Source: DASUSF01 sp036375275 (GTDB lineage Bacteria > Pseudomonadota > Alphaproteobacteria > Geminicoccales > Geminicoccaceae). Taken from it: DNA of 12,035 nt. This document shows positions 7,994-12,035 of this stretch, piece after piece. The stretch spans positions 1-12,035 of the forward strand of contig DASUSF010000128.1 of assembly GCA_036375275.1 (NCBI GenBank). The letters run 5' to 3'. The position numbers and the translations under genes were made by a program. The notes below the pieces were generated by a model. The model made no database searches. It was not told the origin of the DNA and saw nothing but the letters and a program-made list of their open reading frames with translations. Each line of letters begins with the position of its first letter. The stretch's first letter is position 1.

Positions 7994-9858
7994 AGCGGGG
8001 GATCGCAACCGTCTGCATGCCGGGGACGCTCGGGGACAAGCTCGGCGCGGCGGCGGACGCCGGGTTCCAGGGCGTCGAGATCTTCGAGAACGACCTGACC
8101 TACTTCGACGGCCGCCCGGAGGACGTGCGCGCGCTGGCGGCGTCCCTCGGGCTCGAGATCATCGCGCTGCAGCCGTTCCGCGACTTCGAGGGGCTGCCGG
8201 AGCCGCTCCGCGCCAGGGCGTTCGACCGGGCGAGGCGGAAGTTCGAGCTGATGAACCGGCTCGGCACGCCGCTGCTCCTGGTGTGCAGCAGCACCTCGCC
8301 GGAGGCCGCGGACGACCTGGACCGGGTGGCGGCGGACCTGCACGAGCTCGGCGACCTCGCGCAGACCTTCGGCGTCACGGTCGGCTTCGAGGCGCTCGCC
8401 TGGGGCCGGAACGTCTACGACTACCGCCAGGCCTGGGAGGCGGTCCGGCGCGCCGACCACGCGCACGTCGGCGTGATCCTGGACAGCTTCCACATGCTCG
8501 CCCGGCGCCTGCCGGTGGACAGCATCCTGGCCATCCCGCCGGAGCGGATCGTCCTGGTCCAGACCGCCGACGCGCCCGGGATCGAGATGGACCTCCTGTT
8601 CCTCAGCCGGCACTACCGCTGCTTCCCCGGTCAGGGCGACCTCCCGGTCGCGGACATGATGCGGAAGCTCGAGGCGATCGGCTACCAGGGCCCGGTCAGC
8701 CACGAAATCTTCTCCGACGACTTCCGCGCCGCCTCGACCCGGCGGATCGCGACCGACGGCATGCGCTCCTTCCTCTGGCTGGAGGAGCAGACGGGCACGC
8801 AAGCGTCGCCGCATCCGCTGCCCGAGATCGACGGGGTCGAGTTCATCGAGTTCGTCGACGACCGGAGCCAGAGCGAGACGTTCGTCCGCCTGCTGCACGG
8901 GCTCGGCTTCCGGCGCACCCACCGGCACCGGTCCAAGCAGGTCGAGCTCTACCGCCAGGGCGACATCAACCTCGTCCTCAATCTCGAGGACGAGGGCTTC
9001 GCGCACTCGTTCTACCTGCTGCACGGGCTCTCGGTGGCGGCGATCGCGCTCCGGGTCAGCGACCCGGCGGCCATGGAGGACCGGGCGACGCACATGCTGG
9101 CCAGGCCCTTCGTCGGCCCGATCGGCCGCGGCGAGCTCGAGATCCCGGCGGTCCGCGGCGTCGCCGGCAGCCTGCTCTACTTCATCGGCCGGCCGGCGGA
9201 CGACGGCGCCTTCTTCGACGTCGACTTCGTCCCCGATCCGGAAGCCGGGGAACCGGGCGGGCTCGGGCTCCGGCGGATCGACCACATCGCCCAGGTGGTG
9301 CCGGAGACCGAGCTTTCGACCTGGGTCCTCTACTACAAGTCGATCCTCGGCCTCGAGCCGGCGGAGCGGACCGACCTCACCGACCCGCACGGCCTGATCG
9401 TCAGCCGGGCGATGACCAACGCCGCGCGCACGCTCCGGCTGCCGGTCAACACGTCCAGCGCCGACCGCTCGGCCGCCGGCCGCTTCCTGCAGCAGACCGC
9501 GGGCGCCGGGGCCCAGCACATCGCCTTCGCCTGCGACGACATCTTCGGGGCGGCGGCCGCGCTGCCGCCCGACCTCAAGCTGCAGGCGCCGGCCAACTAC
9601 TACGAGGATCTGGCCGCACGCTTCGCTCTGGACGACGCCGTCCTCGCCCGGATGCAGGAGGGACGGGTGCTGTACGACCGGATCGGCGACGGCGAGTTCC
9701 TCCACCTCTACACCCGCTCGATCAACGGCCTGTTCTTCGAGGTGGTCGAGCGCCGCGCGTACGACCGCTACGGCGAGGCGAACGCCCCGGTCCGGCTCGC
9801 CGCGCAGGCCGAGCTGGAGCGGAGCGCCGCCGAGGTTCTGACCGAGATCCGGGGCTGA
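7990..9858 (+). CDS. 3-dehydroshikimate dehydratase fused to an HPPD-like domain (QuiC/QsuB type)
   Basis: This 622-residue, two-domain enzyme makes protocatechuate from 3-dehydroshikimate, linking the quinate/shikimate branch to PcaGH. The N-terminal domain (about 1-270) is a sugar-phosphate-isomerase/AP-endonuclease TIM barrel. Its metal ligands are visible as Glu134 ('VGFEALAWGR'), Asp165 ('VILDSFHML'), Gln191 ('VLVQTADAP') and Glu239 ('VSHEIFSDDF'), the same positions I recall for Pseudomonas putida QuiC1. The C-terminal part (about 280-615) has two vicinal-oxygen-chelate repeats resembling 4-hydroxyphenylpyruvate dioxygenase. All three iron-type ligands are kept: His432 ('IDHIAQVV'), His510 ('GAQHIAFACDD') and Glu584 ('GLFFEVVER'). 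The ATG at 7990 overlaps the previous stop by 4 bases. It is the last gene of the rightward operon, with a small hairpin just after the stop. The role of the HPPD-like half in this family is unclear. Confidence 0.95.
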   Translation: MKRGIATVCMPGTLGDKLGAAADAGFQGVEIFENDLTYFDGRPEDVRALAASLGLEIIALQPFRDFEGLPEPLRARAFDRARRKFELMNRLGTPLLLVCSSTSPEAADDLDRVAADLHELGDLAQTFGVTVGFEALAWGRNVYDYRQAWEAVRRADHAHVGVILDSFHMLARRLPVDSILAIPPERIVLVQTADAPGIEMDLLFLSRHYRCFPGQGDLPVADMMRKLEAIGYQGPVSHEIFSDDFRAASTRRIATDGMRSFLWLEEQTGTQASPHPLPEIDGVEFIEFVDDRSQSETFVRLLHGLGFRRTHRHRSKQVELYRQGDINLVLNLEDEGFAHSFYLLHGLSVAAIALRVSDPAAMEDRATHMLARPFVGPIGRGELEIPAVRGVAGSLLYFIGRPADDGAFFDVDFVPDPEAGEPGGLGLRRIDHIAQVVPETELSTWVLYYKSILGLEPAERTDLTDPHGLIVSRAMTNAARTLRLPVNTSSADRSAAGRFLQQTAGAGAQHIAFACDDIFGAAAALPPDLKLQAPANYYEDLAARFALDDAVLARMQEGRVLYDRIGDGEFLHLYTRSINGLFFEVVERRAYDRYGEANAPVRLAAQAELERSAAEVLTEIRG

Positions 9859-9860
9859 TC

Positions 9861-9874
9861 CCGCCGAAAGGCGG
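9861..9874 (+). terminator. Short GAAA-tetraloop hairpin after the dehydratase gene
   Basis: CCGCC-GAAA-GGCGG forms a 5-bp G:C stem with a stable tetraloop 2 bases after the stop codon, between two convergent genes. It is followed by TTCGGGG rather than a U-run, so it is at best a weak intrinsic terminator or a 3'-end stabilising element. Confidence 0.4.
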
Positions 9875-9915
9875 TTCGGGGTCCGGCGCGCGCGCATCGG
9901 CGGAGCGCGCGGCCG

Positions 9916-11229
9916 TCAACCGAACGCGCCGCGTCCTTCGCGCGCCGGCACCAGCGGGGCGGCGACATCGCTGCCGGTCTCCCCGCCGGCGGTTCCTGCC
10001 GCCTGCTTGGTGCGCGGATCGAGGTTCGGCGGCATGGGCGAGGTCCGCGGCACGGTGACGACGAAGGCCGGCCGGTCCTCCGGCACGGGCCGCTGCAGCG
10101 TCATCAGGCGCCAGGCGCAGAACAGCGCGAGGCCGAGGTGGAGCGCCGCGGTGTAGGCGAACAGGAGCGGCACGCCCCGCGCCTCCATCAGCCCCGAGGC
10201 GACCAGCGGCCCCACGGTGGCGCCGATCCCGTACATCAGGAGCGTCCCGCTCGCGACCTCGACGAAGCGCTCGGGGTCGGCGATGTCGTTCACGTGCGCG
10301 ACGCATAGCGAGTAGATGGTCAGCGAGAACGCGCCGTAGAACGCGGCCAGCACCAACAGCATCGGCAGGGTCCCGCCGTAGCTGGTCATCAGCAGGATCC
10401 CGCCGACGCTCGAGATCAGGGCGGCGGCGACGATCATCCAGCGGCGGTCGACCCGATCGGACATCTTGCCGACCGGCCACTGGCTCACGGCGCCGCCGGT
10501 GATCAGCGCCGCCATGAACCAGCCGACCTGGTCGGGAGAGAGACCCTGGCTCTGGGCGTAGACCGGGGCGAGGCTCCAGATCGCGCCGTTGACCGCGCCC
10601 ACCATGAGGCAGCCGGCGAAGGCGAGCGGGGAGCTCTGCGCGAGCCAGCGCAGGTCGACCCGGACGCGTCGGATCGGCTTCGGTGCGGTCGATGCGGTCA
10701 TCGCGACCGGGACGAGCGCCAGCGTCAGCATGATCGCGCTGATCGAGAACAGGTCGGGCCCGGTCACCTCCCGCACGCCGAGCAGGTTCTGTCCGAGGGT
10801 GGCGCCGACGTAGACCAGGACCTGATAGGTCCCGAACAGCTGCCCGCGGTTGGCGCTGGTGGCGCGCTCGTTGAGCCAGCTCTCGATCACCATGAACAGC
10901 CCGGCAAAGCAGAGGCCCATGAGCGCCCGCAGAACCGCCCAGACGATCGGGTGCGGCAGGAGCGGCAGGGCGAGGAGGCAGGACGCCGCCACCGCCGCCC
11001 CGGCCGCGAAGGCGCGGATGTGACCGGCCCGTCGGACCGCGAGCGGGCAGAGGAAGCAGCCGAGGGCGAAGCCGAGGAAGTAGGCGGTGCCGAGCAGGCC
11101 GATCAGCCCGGTCGACCACCCTTCCAGCTGACCGCGGACCGGCACGAGCGTATTGATCAGGGCATTGCCTACCTGCAGCGACAGGACCGCGAGCAGCAGC
11201 GCGGCGACCGGAGCGAGCGAAGCTGGCAC
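9916..11229 (-). CDS. YcaD-type MFS transporter
   Basis: This 437-residue inner-membrane protein has about 12 hydrophobic helices up to roughly residue 378 and a hydrophilic, Pro/Gly/Ala-rich C-terminal tail of about 55 residues containing 'RTSPMPPNLDPRT'. The YcaD-like signature is visible as 'GTAYFLGFALG', then 'VRRAGHIRAFA' after helix 2, 'ESWLNERATSANRGQLFG', and a second-half loop 'QWPVGKMSDRVDRR' (250-263). The start is a GTG at 11229 with GGGAG 6 bases upstream. Substrate is unknown for the family. It converges on the dehydroshikimate dehydratase gene, with 57 bases between stops, and is divergent from aceE. Transport of quinate, shikimate or protocatechuate is possible from location but not supported by sequence; opposite orientation argues against it being part of that operon. 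Confidence 0.9.
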   Translation of the reverse strand: MPASLAPVAALLLAVLSLQVGNALINTLVPVRGQLEGWSTGLIGLLGTAYFLGFALGCFLCPLAVRRAGHIRAFAAGAAVAASCLLALPLLPHPIVWAVLRALMGLCFAGLFMVIESWLNERATSANRGQLFGTYQVLVYVGATLGQNLLGVREVTGPDLFSISAIMLTLALVPVAMTASTAPKPIRRVRVDLRWLAQSSPLAFAGCLMVGAVNGAIWSLAPVYAQSQGLSPDQVGWFMAALITGGAVSQWPVGKMSDRVDRRWMIVAAALISSVGGILLMTSYGGTLPMLLVLAAFYGAFSLTIYSLCVAHVNDIADPERFVEVASGTLLMYGIGATVGPLVASGLMEARGVPLLFAYTAALHLGLALFCAWRLMTLQRPVPEDRPAFVVTVPRTSPMPPNLDPRTKQAAGTAGGETGSDVAAPLVPAREGRGAFG

Positions 11230-11468
11230 CTGAGGCTCCCATGCAACCGACCATCATCTTGTCGCTGTTGCGCGCGGCCGCGAGAAGCGTTGATTTCGGT
11301 TGGGGGGATCCCGTCGGATGGGACCGAGCGATCACCCGCCCGGGGTCCGGACATGAAGCCGTGGGTTGACTTCGCCGGCCTGCGCAAGAAAGCTCGCTGA
11401 TCCGCAAGCCGCAGAGGCGCGCGGGAGGCGAACGTGGAAGCGGATCAGAGCCGCTCGGGGGAACGGGG
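11230..11468. other. Divergent intergenic region between the MFS gene and aceE
   Basis: These 239 bases should hold promoters for both genes. I see no strong sigma-70 pair. A 15-codon ATG-to-TGA reading frame lies at 11353-11400, and the imperfect inverted repeat GGATCCC...GGGACC spans about 11306-11325. Nothing else is recognised. Confidence 0.5.
11353..11400 (+). other. 15-codon micro-ORF upstream of aceE
   Basis: The frame reads MKPWVDFAGLRKKAR then TGA, ending 68 bases before the aceE start. 'WVDFAGLRKK' resembles, from memory, the first residues of CHC2 zinc-finger primase-like proteins, so it might be a degraded remnant. A leader peptide or chance is equally possible. No ribosome binding site is convincing. 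Confidence 0.25.
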
Positions 11469-12035
11469 ATGAGGCAGGCTGGCGACGTCGATCCGCTGGA
11501 GACCCGGGAGTGGCGGGACGCGATCGGCTCGGTCCTCGCGTTCGAGGGGCCGGAGCGGGCGCACTTCCTCCTCGAGGAGGTGATCGACGAGGCGAGGCGG
11601 AAGGGCGCGCCGGTGCCCTACTCCGCGAACACGCCGTACCTCAACACCATCCCACCGGAGCAGCAGGCGCCGCATCCGGGCGACCGCGCGATCGAGCACC
11701 GGATCCGCTCCTTCATCCGCTGGAACGCGCTCGCGATCGTGCTCCGGGCCAACAAGGAGAGCTCGGAGCTGGGCGGCCACATCGCGAGCTTCCAATCAGC
11801 CGCAACCCTTTACGACACCGGCTTCATGCACTTTTGGAACGCGCCGCACGAGGGCCACGGCGGCGACCTGGTCTACATCCAGGGGCACAGCTCACCCGGG
11901 ATCTATGCCCGCGCCTTCCTCGAGGGGCGGCTCAGCGAGGAGCAGCTCCTGAACTTCCGCCAGGAGGTCGACGGCAAGGGCCTGAGCTCCTACCCCCACC
12001 CGTGGCTGATGCCCGACTTCTGGCAGTTCCCGACC
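11469..12035 (+). CDS. aceE: Pyruvate dehydrogenase E1 component, homodimeric type, 3'-truncated
   Basis: The first 189 codons of an approximately 890-residue thiamin-diphosphate enzyme are present; the frame is still open at the window end. It decarboxylates pyruvate and acetylates the lipoyl E2 of the pyruvate dehydrogenase complex. The N-terminus 'DVDPLETREWRDAI' is typical of the homodimeric E1, followed by 'YLNTIPPEQQ..HPGD', 'RIRSFIRWNALAIVLRA', 'ELGGHIASFQSAATLYD' with His104, and 'QGHSSPGIYARAFLEGRL' with His140; these align closely with Escherichia coli AceE. The ATG at 11469 has GGGGGA about 6 bases upstream. The gene is divergent from the MFS transporter. Its location beside the aromatic catabolic genes is probably incidental. 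Confidence 0.95.
   Translation, partial: MRQAGDVDPLETREWRDAIGSVLAFEGPERAHFLLEEVIDEARRKGAPVPYSANTPYLNTIPPEQQAPHPGDRAIEHRIRSFIRWNALAIVLRANKESSELGGHIASFQSAATLYDTGFMHFWNAPHEGHGGDLVYIQGHSSPGIYARAFLEGRLSEEQLLNFRQEVDGKGLSSYPHPWLMPDFWQFPT

Noticed and set aside
7753..9897. 714-residue open frame on the - strand opposite the dehydroshikimate dehydratase
   Set aside because: Low-complexity composition with no recognisable motif, antisense to a gene with all catalytic residues in place.
9722..11407. 561-residue open frame on the - strand in another frame of the MFS gene
   Set aside because: Arg/Ala/Pro-rich translation without hydrophobic helices; the frame ending at 9916 gives a proper MFS protein.

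Overview
The window is a densely packed stretch of high-GC chromosomal DNA from a proteobacterium, most likely a soil or plant-associated alphaproteobacterium. This assignment is an inference from the high G+C codon bias, tight overlapping operons, the mixture of catabolic genes and the YcaD-type transporter; there is no rRNA or other marker to confirm it. Eleven protein genes are supported. The first (enolase-superfamily enzyme) and the last (pyruvate dehydrogenase E1) run off the window ends. I see no tRNA, rRNA, CRISPR array, insertion sequence or phage gene.

Left edge (2-1129, + strand): the C-terminal two thirds of a mandelate racemase/muconate lactonizing-type enzyme, then a 100-residue small membrane protein. 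Core (1169-9858): two divergent operons around a 273-bp intergenic region at 5302-5574. The leftward operon is pcaH-pcaG (protocatechuate 3,4-dioxygenase beta and alpha), then a DUF849/BKACE beta-keto acid cleavage enzyme, then acetoacetate-CoA ligase. The rightward operon is a type II 3-dehydroquinate dehydratase, a QsuD-like quinate/shikimate dehydrogenase, a Gfo/Idh/MocA oxidoreductase, and a two-domain 3-dehydroshikimate dehydratase (AP-endonuclease-type TIM barrel fused to an HPPD-like domain). Right edge: a convergent YcaD-type MFS transporter and, divergent from it, the 5' end of aceE.

Read together, the core is a quinate/shikimate catabolic island. Quinate or shikimate is oxidised to 3-dehydroquinate or 3-dehydroshikimate, dehydroquinate is dehydrated to dehydroshikimate, the latter is dehydrated to protocatechuate, and PcaGH opens the ring. 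The most interesting proposal is that the BKACE and acetoacetate-CoA ligase genes in the pca operon replace the usual PcaIJ/PcaF finish. In that scheme beta-ketoadipate + acetyl-CoA gives succinyl-CoA + acetoacetate, and acetoacetate is then activated to acetoacetyl-CoA. The middle of the pathway (pcaB, pcaC, pcaD), a dedicated regulator and an obvious quinate/shikimate importer are not in the window. The tightly coupled Gfo/Idh oxidoreductase is an unassigned extra step.
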